Assembly (NCBI GenBank): GCA_002360945.1
Contig: DERO01000039.1
Location: 1-64,000, forward strand
DNA: 64,000 nt
Direction of reading: 5' to 3'
DNA from: Leclercia adecarboxylata
GTDB lineage: Bacteria > Pseudomonadota > Gammaproteobacteria > Enterobacterales > Enterobacteriaceae
The translations under genes and the position numbers were made by a program. The notes beneath the pieces were generated by a model. The model worked only from the letters and a program-made list of their open reading frames with translations, made no database searches and was not told where the DNA came from. Of the stretch, positions 19,687-27,718 are shown piece by piece. How positions within the stretch are numbered: the first letter of the stretch is position 1; each line of letters starts with the position of its first letter.

Positions 19687-20592
19687 TCACTCCTCCACCA
19701 TCCTCGCATACTCCTCGGTCAAAAAATCCACCAGCGTTCTGACGGACGGTAACAGCCCGCGCCGGGAAGGATAGACGGCGTGGATCACTTCCCGCCGCGG
19801 CTCCCACGCCTCAAGTACTTTTATTAACTCCCCCGATGCCAGCTGATCCCTGACCATCAAAATCGGCAACTGTACCAGGCCCACCCCGGCCATCGCCGCC
19901 TCGCGCAGCGCCAGCATGTCGGTGGTGAGCAGGCGCGGTTGAAAATGGATCTCCGCCCTGGCCCCTTCCGGACCGCTCAGCGCCCACTTATGCACCTGTT
20001 TCCCCTCCCCCATGCTCAGGCCGGGCCAGGCGCTGAGTTCTGACGGCACAGCAGGCGTGCCCAGCCGGGCGATCAGCTCCGGCGATGCCACCAGACAGTG
20101 GCCTCTGTCGGCCAGCACCCGCAGGACCAGATCGCTGTCGTCAAAGGGGCGCGGGCGCACGCGTATCGCCACGTCGATGCCCTCCGCCACCAGATCCACC
20201 CGCCGGTTGGTCGCATCAAGCTGCAAGTTAATGCCGGGATAGCGCGCCATAAACCGCGCCAGCATCGGCCCCACGTGAACATGCAGCAGCGTCACCGGAC
20301 AGGTGATCCTCACCATGCCGCGGGGTTCGGCCTGCAGCGCCGCAACGGCCTCCTCTGCCGCCTCGGCCTCTACCAGCATCGCCTTGCAGTGCTGATAGAA
20401 AGTGTGCCCCACCTCGGTCACCGCAAAATGGCGGGTGGTCCGCTGGATCAAGCGCACCCCGAGCCGCGTTTCCAGTTGGGCAATCCGGCGACTGAGTTTG
20501 GATTTAGGCTCATCAAGCGCCCGGCCCGCCGCCGCGAAACCACCGTGATCCACCACCTTCACAAACCATACGAAATCATTGAGATCCTGCAT
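19687..20592 (-). CDS. LysR-family transcriptional regulator
   Basis: 301 residues. The N-terminal winged helix (residues 1-60) reads FVWFVKVVDHGGFAAAGRAL and KSKLSRRIAQLETRLGVRL, followed by an effector-binding domain from about 90. It is close in style to the DmlR/YhaJ branch of the family. It is divergent from the pirin gene across 110 bp, so it likely controls that gene and the hydrolase behind it. The inducer is unknown. The whole set lies between two tRNA-Ser copies and is not at this place in K-12. Confidence 0.88.
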   Translation of the reverse strand: MQDLNDFVWFVKVVDHGGFAAAGRALDEPKSKLSRRIAQLETRLGVRLIQRTTRHFAVTEVGHTFYQHCKAMLVEAEAAEEAVAALQAEPRGMVRITCPVTLLHVHVGPMLARFMARYPGINLQLDATNRRVDLVAEGIDVAIRVRPRPFDDSDLVLRVLADRGHCLVASPELIARLGTPAVPSELSAWPGLSMGEGKQVHKWALSGPEGARAEIHFQPRLLTTDMLALREAAMAGVGLVQLPILMVRDQLASGELIKVLEAWEPRREVIHAVYPSRRGLLPSVRTLVDFLTEEYARMVEE

Positions 20593-20702
20593 AACGCCCT
20601 CATCGTTCCATTTCAGGAACAGTGCATGTCATTTTTGCCCTCTACCGGGATATTAAACCTGAATATAAGCTAATTACATCAACAGAACATCAGGAGAAGA
20701 CG

Positions 20703-21563
20703 ATGAAAAACGTAACAGGCATTTATACCGCACCCCGCCAGCACTGGGTTGGCGACGGTTTCCCGGTGCGTTCGATGTTTTCTTACCAGACCCACGGTGA
20801 GCCGCTGAGCCCGTTTTTACTGCTGGACTACGCCGGGCCGCACAGCTTCCCGGCGGATGGTGCCAAGCGCGGCGTGGGCGAGCACCCGCACCGTGGCTTT
20901 GAGACGGTCACCATCGTCTATTCCGGCGAAGTAGAGCACCGCGACTCAACGGGTAAAGGTGGCGTGATTGGCCCCGGCGACGTGCAGTGGATGACGGCCG
21001 GTTCCGGCATTCTGCATGAGGAGTTCCACTCCAGCGCTTTTGCGCAGCAAGGGGGCGAACTAAAAATGATGCAGCTGTGGGTCAACCTGCCCGCGAAGGA
21101 CAAGATGGCGACGCCGGGCTACCAGAGCATCACTAAAAGCCAGATCCCGGTGGTGACCCTGCCCGACAACAGTGGCGAGTTGCGGGTTATCGCCGGACGC
21201 TACGGCGATGTGACCGGTCCGGCGCACACTTACTCCCCGCTGAACGTCTGGGATATCACCCTGCGTCAGGGCAGCCATCTGACGCTCACTCAGCCTGAAG
21301 GCTGGAGCACGGCGCTGGTGGTGCTGGAAGGCAGCGTGACGGTGAACGGTTCTGCCCAGGCGGGTGAAGCGCAGCTTGTTGTCCTGAGCCAGGAAGGCAA
21401 GAAGCTGCATCTTGAAGCCAGCAACGACGCCAAAGTGCTGCTGATGGCCGGGGAGCCACTGAACGAACCCATCGTCGGCTACGGCCCGTTTGTGATGAAC
21501 ACTAAAACCGAAATCGCCGAGGCCATTCGCGATTTCAATTCCGGCCGCTTCGGCCAGATCTGA
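20703..21563 (+). CDS. Pirin family protein
   Basis: 286 residues of the bicupin pirin family. The metal-binding motifs HPHRGFETV and ILHEEF give the three His and one Glu ligands known from pirin and E. coli YhhW, a quercetinase. The ATG at 20703 has AGGAGAAG before it; an in-frame ATG at 20622 was rejected because it has no ribosome site and overlaps the likely promoter. It is followed 17 bp on by an isochorismatase-family gene, so they form an operon. Substrate unknown. Confidence 0.88.
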   Translation: MKNVTGIYTAPRQHWVGDGFPVRSMFSYQTHGEPLSPFLLLDYAGPHSFPADGAKRGVGEHPHRGFETVTIVYSGEVEHRDSTGKGGVIGPGDVQWMTAGSGILHEEFHSSAFAQQGGELKMMQLWVNLPAKDKMATPGYQSITKSQIPVVTLPDNSGELRVIAGRYGDVTGPAHTYSPLNVWDITLRQGSHLTLTQPEGWSTALVVLEGSVTVNGSAQAGEAQLVVLSQEGKKLHLEASNDAKVLLMAGEPLNEPIVGYGPFVMNTKTEIAEAIRDFNSGRFGQI

Positions 21564-21580
21564 ATGTAATAAAGGAGAGA

Positions 21581-22261
21581 ATGATGTCTACCCCAGCTAA
21601 CTTTAACGGCGCGCGTCCGGTTATTGATGTGAATGATGCGGTGATGCTGCTGATCGACCACCAGAGCGGCCTGTTCCAGACCGTCGGTGACATGCCAATG
21701 CCGGAGCTGCGCGCTCGCGCCGCGGCGCTGGCGAAAATCGCCACTCTGGCGAACATTCCGGTGATCACCACCGCCTCCGTGCCACAAGGGCCCAACGGGC
21801 CGCTGATCCCGGAGATCCACGCTAATGCCCCGCATGCGCAGTACGTGGCGCGTAAAGGCGAGATCAACGCCTGGGATAACCCGGAATTCGTGGCCGCAGT
21901 CAAGGCGACCGGGCGCAGAACGCTGATTATCGCCGGCACCATCACCAGCGTCTGCATGGCCTTCCCGTCGATTAGCGCGGTGGCGGACGGGTATAAAGTG
22001 TTTGCGGTGATCGACGCCTCGGGCACCTACAGCAAAATGGCGCAGGAGATCACCCTGGCGCGTGTAGTGCAGGCGGGCGTGGTGCCCATGGACACCGCGG
22101 CGGTGGCCTCAGAGATCCAGCGCACCTGGAATCGTGAAGATGCGGCGCAGTGGGCGGAAGTCTATACGCACATTTTCCCGGCCTATCAGCTGCTGATTGA
22201 AAGCTACGGTAAGGCACAAGAGGTAGTGAAGAACAGCGAAGTGCTCGATTCACAGCGGTAA
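21581..22261 (+). CDS. Isochorismatase-family hydrolase (YcaC-like)
   Basis: 226 residues of the cysteine-hydrolase superfamily, most like E. coli YcaC in remembered sequence. The Asp-Lys-Cys triad is visible: Asp in LLIDHQSGLF, Lys in VARKGEINAWDN and Cys in GTITSVCMAFP. AGGAGAG precedes the ATG. It sits in an operon with the pirin gene under a divergent LysR gene. Together these suggest detoxification of a small aromatic or N-containing compound, which is inference only. Confidence 0.87.
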   Translation: MMSTPANFNGARPVIDVNDAVMLLIDHQSGLFQTVGDMPMPELRARAAALAKIATLANIPVITTASVPQGPNGPLIPEIHANAPHAQYVARKGEINAWDNPEFVAAVKATGRRTLIIAGTITSVCMAFPSISAVADGYKVFAVIDASGTYSKMAQEITLARVVQAGVVPMDTAAVASEIQRTWNREDAAQWAEVYTHIFPAYQLLIESYGKAQEVVKNSEVLDSQR

Positions 22262-22268
22262 TCCTTCG

Positions 22269-22292
22269 CTCCACGGTCTGAAAACCGTGGAG
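22269..22292 (+). terminator. Hairpin after pirin-hydrolase operon
   Basis: CTCCACGGT (22269-22277) pairs with ACCGTGGAG (22284-22292) around CTGAAA, eight bases past the hydrolase stop. The downstream T-run is weak (CTGCTTATTGCTT). Confidence 0.6.
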
Positions 22293-22336
22293 CTGCTTAT
22301 TGCTTAACCGAACGCGCAGTAAAGCAGAAAATCTGC

Positions 22337-22365
22337 TTGACCGTTTTAGCCTGACTCCCTATAGT
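22337..22365 (+). promoter_or_regulatory. Promoter of second tRNA-Ser
   Basis: TTGACC (22337-22342) and TATAGT (22360-22365) are 17 bp apart, near consensus, followed by the GC-rich AGCGCCCCG discriminator. This differs in sequence from the promoter of copy 1, so the second gene is not a promoterless scar. Confidence 0.8.
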
Positions 22366-22407
22366 AGCGCCCCGTTGCCCCCGAGAGGAAAGGCAGCAAA
22401 ACAATAT

Positions 22408-22495
22408 GGTGAGGTGTCCGAGTGGCTGAAGGAGCACGCCTGGAAAGTGTGTATACGGCAACGTATCGAGGGTTCGAATCCCTCCCTCACCGCCA
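22408..22495 (+). tRNA. tRNA-Ser (anticodon GGA), copy 2
   Basis: 88 nt, identical to copy 1 at 19353-19440 by direct reading, including GGA anticodon, T-arm and CCA end. It has its own promoter and terminator, so it should be expressed. The two copies bracket the LysR/pirin/hydrolase module. Confidence 0.96.
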
Positions 22496-22507
22496 TATTT
22501 AAAGAAG

Positions 22508-22536
22508 AGCTCGTACGAAAGTACGGGCTTTTTTTT
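22508..22536 (+). terminator. Terminator of second tRNA-Ser
   Basis: AGCTCGTAC (22508-22516) pairs with GTACGGGCT (22521-22529) around GAAA, then eight T. The hairpin is identical to that of copy 1. Confidence 0.9.
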
Positions 22537-22554
22537 CGCATATTGCACGCCTGC

Positions 22555-22670
22555 GGGAGGGATGAGAGCCCTCGACCGAGGGTTCGACAACTGGCGACAG
22601 CCAGTTGGACAGACTGAGAGCGCAGCGAACAGGCTGCCCGCAGGGCGAGCGCAGCGAGTCAAGCCCTCCC
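22555..22670 (+). repeat. Structured 116-nt repeat after tRNA-Ser, copy 2
   Basis: Same architecture as 19500-19614: outer arms GGGAGGG (22555) and CCCTCCC (22664), and inner stems GAGCCCTC/GAGGGTTC, AACTGGC/GCCAGTT and CAGACTG/CAGGCTG. Most differences from copy 1 fall in loops or keep pairing (A-U becomes G-U in the first inner stem). Confidence 0.85.
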
Positions 22671-22700
22671 GGTGCTTAATGCGACCCTGTGCGGTCTGGG

Positions 22701-22733
22701 CCCCTCACCCTAACCCTCTCCCAAGGGAGAGGG
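22701..22733. repeat. CCCTCACCC/CCCTCTCCC dispersed repeat
   Basis: A C-rich run (CCCCTCACCCTAACCCTCTC, then CCAAGGGAGAGGG) ends in a short hairpin. Related sequences occur at 29000-29022 and 44867-44904 in this window. This is a common intergenic repeat of enterobacteria. Confidence 0.65.
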
Positions 22734-22741
22734 AACAAAGC

Positions 22742-22772
22742 GTCGGGTGGCGCTAACGCTTACCCGACCTAC
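22742..22772. repeat. REP element
   Basis: GTCGGGTGGCGCTAACGCTT followed by ACCCGACCTAC is a REP-type palindrome between the tRNA repeat and phoH. Confidence 0.75.
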
Positions 22773-22798
22773 AAAACCTACAAACATCGCTGCACCCC

Positions 22799-22827
22799 GT
22801 AGGCCTGATAAGCGCAGCGCATCAGGC
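22799..22827. repeat. REP element, inverse orientation
   Basis: GTAGGCCTGATAAGCGCAGC followed by GCATCAGGC is a REP palindrome in the opposite orientation to the one at 22742, forming a two-member BIME. Confidence 0.8.
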
Positions 22828-22850
22828 GTTTTCCCCAGCACAAACAACAA

Positions 22851-22868
22851 AGCCCGGTTTCCCGGGCT
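22851..22868 (-). terminator. Terminator of phoH
   Basis: AGCCCGG (22851-22857) pairs with CCGGGCT (22862-22868). On the minus strand it is followed by TTGTTGTTTG, just past the phoH stop. Confidence 0.7.
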
Positions 22869-22886
22869 CTGCGCACATCATCAGAC

Positions 22887-23951
22887 TCAATAGTAGGCGT
22901 TCAGTGTTCGCTGGCACAGGGCCGAGCGCACGCAGTCATCTTTGGTGAACTGCACTATCCCTACCATCTCATCCTCAACGAAACGTGCCAGCGCATCGCT
23001 CAGACCCGATTTGACGCCGGCCGGCAGGTCGCACTGGGTGATATCCCCGTTCACGATCACCGTCACGTTTTCCCCGAGGCGCGTTAAAAACATCTTCATT
23101 TGCGCAGCAGTTACGTTCTGAGCCTCGTCGAGAATCACAACTGCATTTTCAAATGTACGTCCGCGCATATAGGCGAACGGCGCAATTTCTACCTTGCCGA
23201 TTTCCGGCCGCAGGCAGTACTGCATAAAAGATGCGCCCAAACGCTTCACCAGCACGTCATAAACGGGCCGGAAATACGGCGCAAATTTCTCCGAAATATC
23301 ACCGGGCAAGAAGCCGAGATCTTCATCGGCCTGCAAAACCGGCCGGGTGACAATGATCTTGTCGACGTCTTTATGAATCAGAGCCTCCGCCGCCTTGGCT
23401 GCACTTATCCAGGTTTTCCCGCACCCGGCTTCACCGGTGGCGAAAATTAGCGACTTACTCTCAATAGCATTCAGGTACTGCGCCTGAGCGTCATTGCGTG
23501 CAACAACTGGCGTCATATCCCGGCTGTCCCGTGCCATGCCAATTGCTTCAACACCACTCATCTGCACAAGCGAGGTGACCGACTCTTCTTCACGCTGTTT
23601 ATGGCTACGTGAATCTCGTCTCAGCACACGTTTTGCTTCACGACGAGCTTTGATCACTGCTTTTTGTCTTCCCATGGATAGCACCTTGAGTTGTTGGTAT
23701 TCATCACTCGTACCGGCATCGGTACGATTAGGCGAACAAACATCTGAGGGTTGGCTTCCTTCTAAGCCATAGCTTACTTGGTTAAATGACCCAGCCGAAT
23801 CGCTATGCTCACCATTCGTCAGGTCGGAAAAATCAGGATTTGCTGTGGAGGGGGAGAATTTTTCGGTGAAGAGATCGCTGCCGGAGTTTGAGCCTCCGCG
23901 CCGGGTACTGCGGTTGTTGCGTTTACCTTGTCCAGTTGAGGACCCAACCAT
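22887..23951 (-). CDS. phoH: Phosphate-starvation-inducible ATPase PhoH
   Basis: 354 residues in the long form. PhoH is a cytoplasmic P-loop ATPase related to superfamily-1 helicases and induced by phosphate starvation in E. coli. Walker A is GEAGCGKTW and Walker B AVVILDEAQN. The start is uncertain. Residues 1-92 are Ser/Asn-rich, and AAGGTG precedes Met93 (23675, MGRQKAVIKARREAKR), which gives a compact 262-residue protein. The long frame has the length I recall for E. coli, so it is kept. A terminator follows. Confidence 0.9.
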   Translation of the reverse strand: MVGSSTGQGKRNNRSTRRGGSNSGSDLFTEKFSPSTANPDFSDLTNGEHSDSAGSFNQVSYGLEGSQPSDVCSPNRTDAGTSDEYQQLKVLSMGRQKAVIKARREAKRVLRRDSRSHKQREEESVTSLVQMSGVEAIGMARDSRDMTPVVARNDAQAQYLNAIESKSLIFATGEAGCGKTWISAAKAAEALIHKDVDKIIVTRPVLQADEDLGFLPGDISEKFAPYFRPVYDVLVKRLGASFMQYCLRPEIGKVEIAPFAYMRGRTFENAVVILDEAQNVTAAQMKMFLTRLGENVTVIVNGDITQCDLPAGVKSGLSDALARFVEDEMVGIVQFTKDDCVRSALCQRTLNAYY

Positions 23952-24136
23952 TCGCGATCTCCAGAGTGATTCATGTTCACTGTAAGGTTTACCGCTTTCT
24001 TACTGTAAGTACATCAGGATTTAGCATGAATGCAACATTATTTTTACCTGGATGCAACTTTTAAGATTCGCCTGACAGCGTTAATGAGTCTGCTATGAAT
24101 ATATTACAGAATTATAACAAGAGGATAGCGGGACAT

Positions 24137-24169
24137 AAAAAACAGTCCCGCTTAAGGGATAAGCGGGAC
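24137..24169 (-). terminator. Terminator of efeUOB
   Basis: A perfect 10-bp stem, GTCCCGCTTA (24145-24154) with TAAGCGGGAC (24160-24169), is followed on the minus strand by TGTTTTTTAT. It lies just past the efeB stop. Confidence 0.88.
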
Positions 24170-24174
24170 GGAAA

Positions 24175-25458
24175 TCAGGCTTTGAGCAGCTCCTGAGCGA
24201 GCCAGCCGTTTTTATCGCGCACGCCAGGCAGGGCAAAGAAATAGCCCCCGCCCACCGGCTTGATGTACTCCTCCAGCGCTTCACCGTTCAGGCGCTTCTG
24301 CACGGTCAAAAAGCCCTGCTCCAGATCGTGCTGGAAGCAGACAAACAGCAGGCCCATATCCAGCTGCCCGGAGTTGGTCACCCCCAGCGAGTAGCTGTAG
24401 CCCCGGCGCATCATCAGGTTAGACTCCGTCTCCTTTGTGCGCGGGTTGGCGAGACGGATATGGCTGTCGAGGGCGATAACATTGCCATCGGGATCGCTGG
24501 CGTAATCCGGCACGTCGTGCTCGTTTTTCATGCCCAGCGGCGCGCCGCTGTGCTTGTCGCGGCCAAAGATAGTCTGCTGCTCTTTGAGTGGCGTGCGATC
24601 CCAGAACTCAACGTGGAACTGGATAATGCGCACCGCCTGATAGCTGCCGCCCACTGCCCAGGCCGGTTCACCCTGATCGGCCGTGACCCATACCACGCTG
24701 TCCATCAGGGGCGCATCCTGGCTGTTCGGGTTGGCGGTGCCATCCTTAAAGCCAAGCAGGTTCACGGGTGTCTCTTTGCCTTTGCTGCGCGCGGCGTGAT
24801 CGGAGATAAACCCTTCCCGCTTCCAGCGCACGCTCAGCAGATCCGGGGTGTGCTTGATAAGATCCCGCAGGGCGTGGATCACCGTGTCCTGGGTATTGGC
24901 GCAAATCTGAATCAGCAGATCGCCGTGGCACAGGGCCGCATCCAGAGAGTCATTCGGGAAGCGCACCATCTTCTGCAACGATTTCGGTTTCTGTGCGGCA
25001 AGGCCGAAGCGATCGTCAAACAGCGAAGCCCCCAGCGACACCGTCATGGTCAGGTTATCCGGGGCAATGAAGGCCCCCAGGATCCCGGAATCCATCGGCG
25101 GCAGACGCGGGTTCGGCGTGTCGGGGGCCGGGCCGCCGGTGGTCAGAAAGGCAATGCGCTGGGTCAGGAGACGGAACAGACGTTCCAGCTCGCGTTTGTC
25201 GCTGGCCAGCACATCAAAAGCCACCAGCATCATCGACGCCTGCTGCGGGGTTAAGATCCCCGCCTGATGCGGGCCATAAAACGGTTGGGTCTCCATCCGG
25301 GCATCCGGGGAGAGCGTGCCCGGCGCGCTCTGCGGTTTTGCCGCATGCGCCACCGGGCAACCACCCGCCAGGGCAAGGGCGCCGCCAAGCGCCCCTACCC
25401 CTTTTAACAACCGACGTCGTGAAGGCTCAGCCACGTCGTACTCGTCATGCTTGTTCAT
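24175..25458 (-). CDS. efeB: Deferrochelatase/peroxidase EfeB
   Basis: 427 residues (423 in E. coli). EfeB is a periplasmic DyP-type haem peroxidase that can release iron from haem and supports the EfeU importer. A Tat signal shows as SRRRLLKG near residue 14, then a hydrophobic stretch ending at PVAHA. The DyP motif GFKDGTANP with distal Asp is present. The ATG at 25458 lies 4 nt past the efeO stop, so translation is likely coupled. Last gene of efeUOB. Confidence 0.95.
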   Translation of the reverse strand: MNKHDEYDVAEPSRRRLLKGVGALGGALALAGGCPVAHAAKPQSAPGTLSPDARMETQPFYGPHQAGILTPQQASMMLVAFDVLASDKRELERLFRLLTQRIAFLTTGGPAPDTPNPRLPPMDSGILGAFIAPDNLTMTVSLGASLFDDRFGLAAQKPKSLQKMVRFPNDSLDAALCHGDLLIQICANTQDTVIHALRDLIKHTPDLLSVRWKREGFISDHAARSKGKETPVNLLGFKDGTANPNSQDAPLMDSVVWVTADQGEPAWAVGGSYQAVRIIQFHVEFWDRTPLKEQQTIFGRDKHSGAPLGMKNEHDVPDYASDPDGNVIALDSHIRLANPRTKETESNLMMRRGYSYSLGVTNSGQLDMGLLFVCFQHDLEQGFLTVQKRLNGEALEEYIKPVGGGYFFALPGVRDKNGWLAQELLKA

Positions 25459-25462
25459 CAAC

Positions 25463-26590
25463 TTAGTCCAGACCCAGTACGCCACGCAGCTGCGCCAGAT
25501 CCTCTGCCAGGGTAGTAATCGGCCCTTTCAGGGCATTACGGTCAGCATCGGTCAGCTTGTCGTAGGTTTCAAACCCGTCCTTGGTGCGGTATTTCGCCAG
25601 AATGGTGTTCACTTTTTTGAAGTTGGCATCCACTTTCGCCAGCAGTTCGCTGTTATCTTTCTGCAGCTGAGGACGCAGCAGGTCAACGATCTTCTGCGCG
25701 CCTTCGACGTTGGCCTGGAAGTCCCACAGGTCTGTGTGGCTATAACGGTCTTCTTCCCCGCTGATCTTGCTGGCCGCCACTTCTTCAATCAGCCCTGCCG
25801 CACCGCCCACCACTTTTGACGGCGGGAAGGCCAGCTCGCTGATGCGTTTTTGCAGCTCCAGCACGTCGCTGTTCAGCTGTGTCGCGTACTGGTCCATCCC
25901 TTTAGTAGAGTTATCGCCAAACAGGGCTTTCTCCAGACGGTGGAAGCCGGTGAATTTCGGATCGGCGGCTTTCTGCTCATAATCATCTTCACGGGCATCG
26001 ATGCTGCCATCCAGGTCAGAGAACAGCTCGGCAATCGGCTCGATGCGCTCGTAGTGCTGACGGGTTGGCGCATACAGGGATTTCGCTTTTTCGATATCGC
26101 CCGCTTTCACCGCGTCGGTAAAGGCTTTGGTACCGGCAACCAGGTCCGCCGTCTCTTTGGTTACATACGCTTTGTAAGCAGTAATGGCGTCGCCGAGGCT
26201 CAGCAACGCGTCGCCTTTCGCGGCGTCGGCGGTGGCGGCACCTTTCACGATCAGCTTGCCTTTCGGGTTGGTCAGCAGGCCGCAGGTCATGTCGTATTCG
26301 CCCGGCTGCAGGTTGGCGGTCATCTTCTGGCTAAAGCCCGGCGCGATGTTCTCGCGCTCTTCCACCACCATCACCCCTTTGAGGATCTCCCACTCCAGCG
26401 CTTTCTGGCTGTGGTTCTGAATGATGAACTGAGTTTTACCGCTGTTGACCGTGATGGTCATCGGCTCACACTGTTTATCATTGACGGTAACTTTAACCTG
26501 CGGAACATCCGCGGCCTGTGCGGCGAAAGCGGACGCCATCAGCGCTGCTAAGCCCGCCTGTAACGCACTGCGACGAAACTGGATTGCCAT
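25463..26590 (-). CDS. efeO: Iron uptake system protein EfeO
   Basis: 375 residues, the E. coli length. It is periplasmic with an N-terminal cupredoxin-like domain (about 30-115) and a C-terminal M75 imelysin-like domain. The signal peptide ends at AFAAQA-ADV. The cupredoxin part has Cys in VNDKQCEPM and EYDMTCGLL, and the M75 H-x-x-E motif is HYERIEP near residue 170. It is thought to bind ferric or ferrous iron for EfeU. Middle gene of the operon, 43 bp after efeU. Confidence 0.95.
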   Translation of the reverse strand: MAIQFRRSALQAGLAALMASAFAAQAADVPQVKVTVNDKQCEPMTITVNSGKTQFIIQNHSQKALEWEILKGVMVVEERENIAPGFSQKMTANLQPGEYDMTCGLLTNPKGKLIVKGAATADAAKGDALLSLGDAITAYKAYVTKETADLVAGTKAFTDAVKAGDIEKAKSLYAPTRQHYERIEPIAELFSDLDGSIDAREDDYEQKAADPKFTGFHRLEKALFGDNSTKGMDQYATQLNSDVLELQKRISELAFPPSKVVGGAAGLIEEVAASKISGEEDRYSHTDLWDFQANVEGAQKIVDLLRPQLQKDNSELLAKVDANFKKVNTILAKYRTKDGFETYDKLTDADRNALKGPITTLAEDLAQLRGVLGLD

Positions 26591-26633
26591 AACTTTTCCC
26601 TTTTAAAAGTATGTTGTAACTACAGTGAGCACT

Positions 26634-27467
26634 TCAGGGCGCGGTATGCGACGGCTGCGTGCCCGGCCGCGATGGCATAAAGAACAGCGCCAGCGCCGGA
26701 ATGAGATAGATAAAGTACACCGCCACTTCGCTGACGCTCGGTGCTTCCTGGTAGCCGAAGATCCCTTCGAGCAGAGTGCCGGTCAGCGAATGCGTTGACA
26801 GGACGTTACTGAGATCGAACGCCATATCCTGGAAGTGGTTCCACAGGCCCGCCTCATGGAAGGCGCGGATTGCGCCTGCGGCCAGCCCGGCGGCTACCAG
26901 CAGAATAAACAGGCTGGTCCACTTGAAGAAGACGCCGAGGTTAAGACGGATCCCGCCCCAGTAGAGCAGGAAACCAAGTACCACCGCGGTGGCCAGACCC
27001 AGCATCGCACCCAGCGGCGGCCAAATCCCGACGTCCTGCTGGAACGCGGCCAGCAGGAAGAAGACCGACTCCAGCCCTTCACGCGCTACGGCGAAAAAGA
27101 CCATCATGATCAGCGCCCAGCCATGGTGATTGCCTTTTGCCAGCGCGCTGTCCACCGCCTGCTCCAGCTGCACCTTGACGTTACGCGACACTTTACGCAT
27201 CCAGAACACCATCCAGGTGAGGATCACTACCGCAATCAGCGCCACGATGCCTTCGAACAACTCCTGCTCTTTTTGCGGGAATTCACCGGTGGTTTCGTTG
27301 ATCGCAATGCCCAGACCGAGGCAAAGGGCGGCAGCCAGGAAGACGCCAATCCACATCACGCCAATCCAGCGGCCGCGCTGGGTGCGTTTCAGATAGCTGG
27401 CGATGAGGCTGACAATGAGGGCCGCTTCAAGACCTTCACGTAACATAATGAGAAATGGAACAAACAT
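26634..27467 (-). CDS. efeU: Ferrous iron permease EfeU, intact
   Basis: 277 residues, a seven-TM inner-membrane protein of the FTR1 family. Both iron-binding R-E-G-L-E motifs are present, at residues 10-14 and 129-133. In K-12 this gene is broken by a frameshift; here the frame is open from ATG to stop, so a working acid-condition ferrous uptake system is expected. First gene of efeUOB, with a Fur box 58 bp upstream. Confidence 0.95.
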   Translation of the reverse strand: MFVPFLIMLREGLEAALIVSLIASYLKRTQRGRWIGVMWIGVFLAAALCLGLGIAINETTGEFPQKEQELFEGIVALIAVVILTWMVFWMRKVSRNVKVQLEQAVDSALAKGNHHGWALIMMVFFAVAREGLESVFFLLAAFQQDVGIWPPLGAMLGLATAVVLGFLLYWGGIRLNLGVFFKWTSLFILLVAAGLAAGAIRAFHEAGLWNHFQDMAFDLSNVLSTHSLTGTLLEGIFGYQEAPSVSEVAVYFIYLIPALALFFMPSRPGTQPSHTAP

Positions 27468-27524
27468 GCCGACACCTTAAATGTTTTTCGCGGTCAACTG
27501 ATGCAAAGAAAGGTAAATTCTTGT

Positions 27525-27543
27525 GATAGTGATTATCATTACG
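27525..27543. promoter_or_regulatory. Fur box upstream of efeU
   Basis: GATAGTGATTATCATTACG agrees with the 19-bp Fur consensus at 15 positions. It lies in the efeU promoter region. Fur repression of efeUOB is established in E. coli, which supports the assignment. Confidence 0.85.
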
Positions 27544-27718
27544 GCAATAAGAAATACAAGCGAAATATGCTGCATTTTGATGACAGGATGTAAAACCATA
27601 AGGGAAAAATAATCACATAAGTGACTAAAAGGTTTATAAGTTAAGACATAAAAGTTCATTTACGGTTAATGCAGGCTGTGGCTAAATGAGCGCCTCATTA
27701 ATCTGCTGAAAATCAACT

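Noticed and set aside
24045..24100. Pho box before phoH
   Set aside because: Only one CTGTCA half-site is seen on the minus strand (around 24072); the second repeat at 11-bp distance is lacking.
24328..25254. 308-codon frame opposite efeB
   Set aside because: Antisense to a conserved peroxidase gene, with no start signal.
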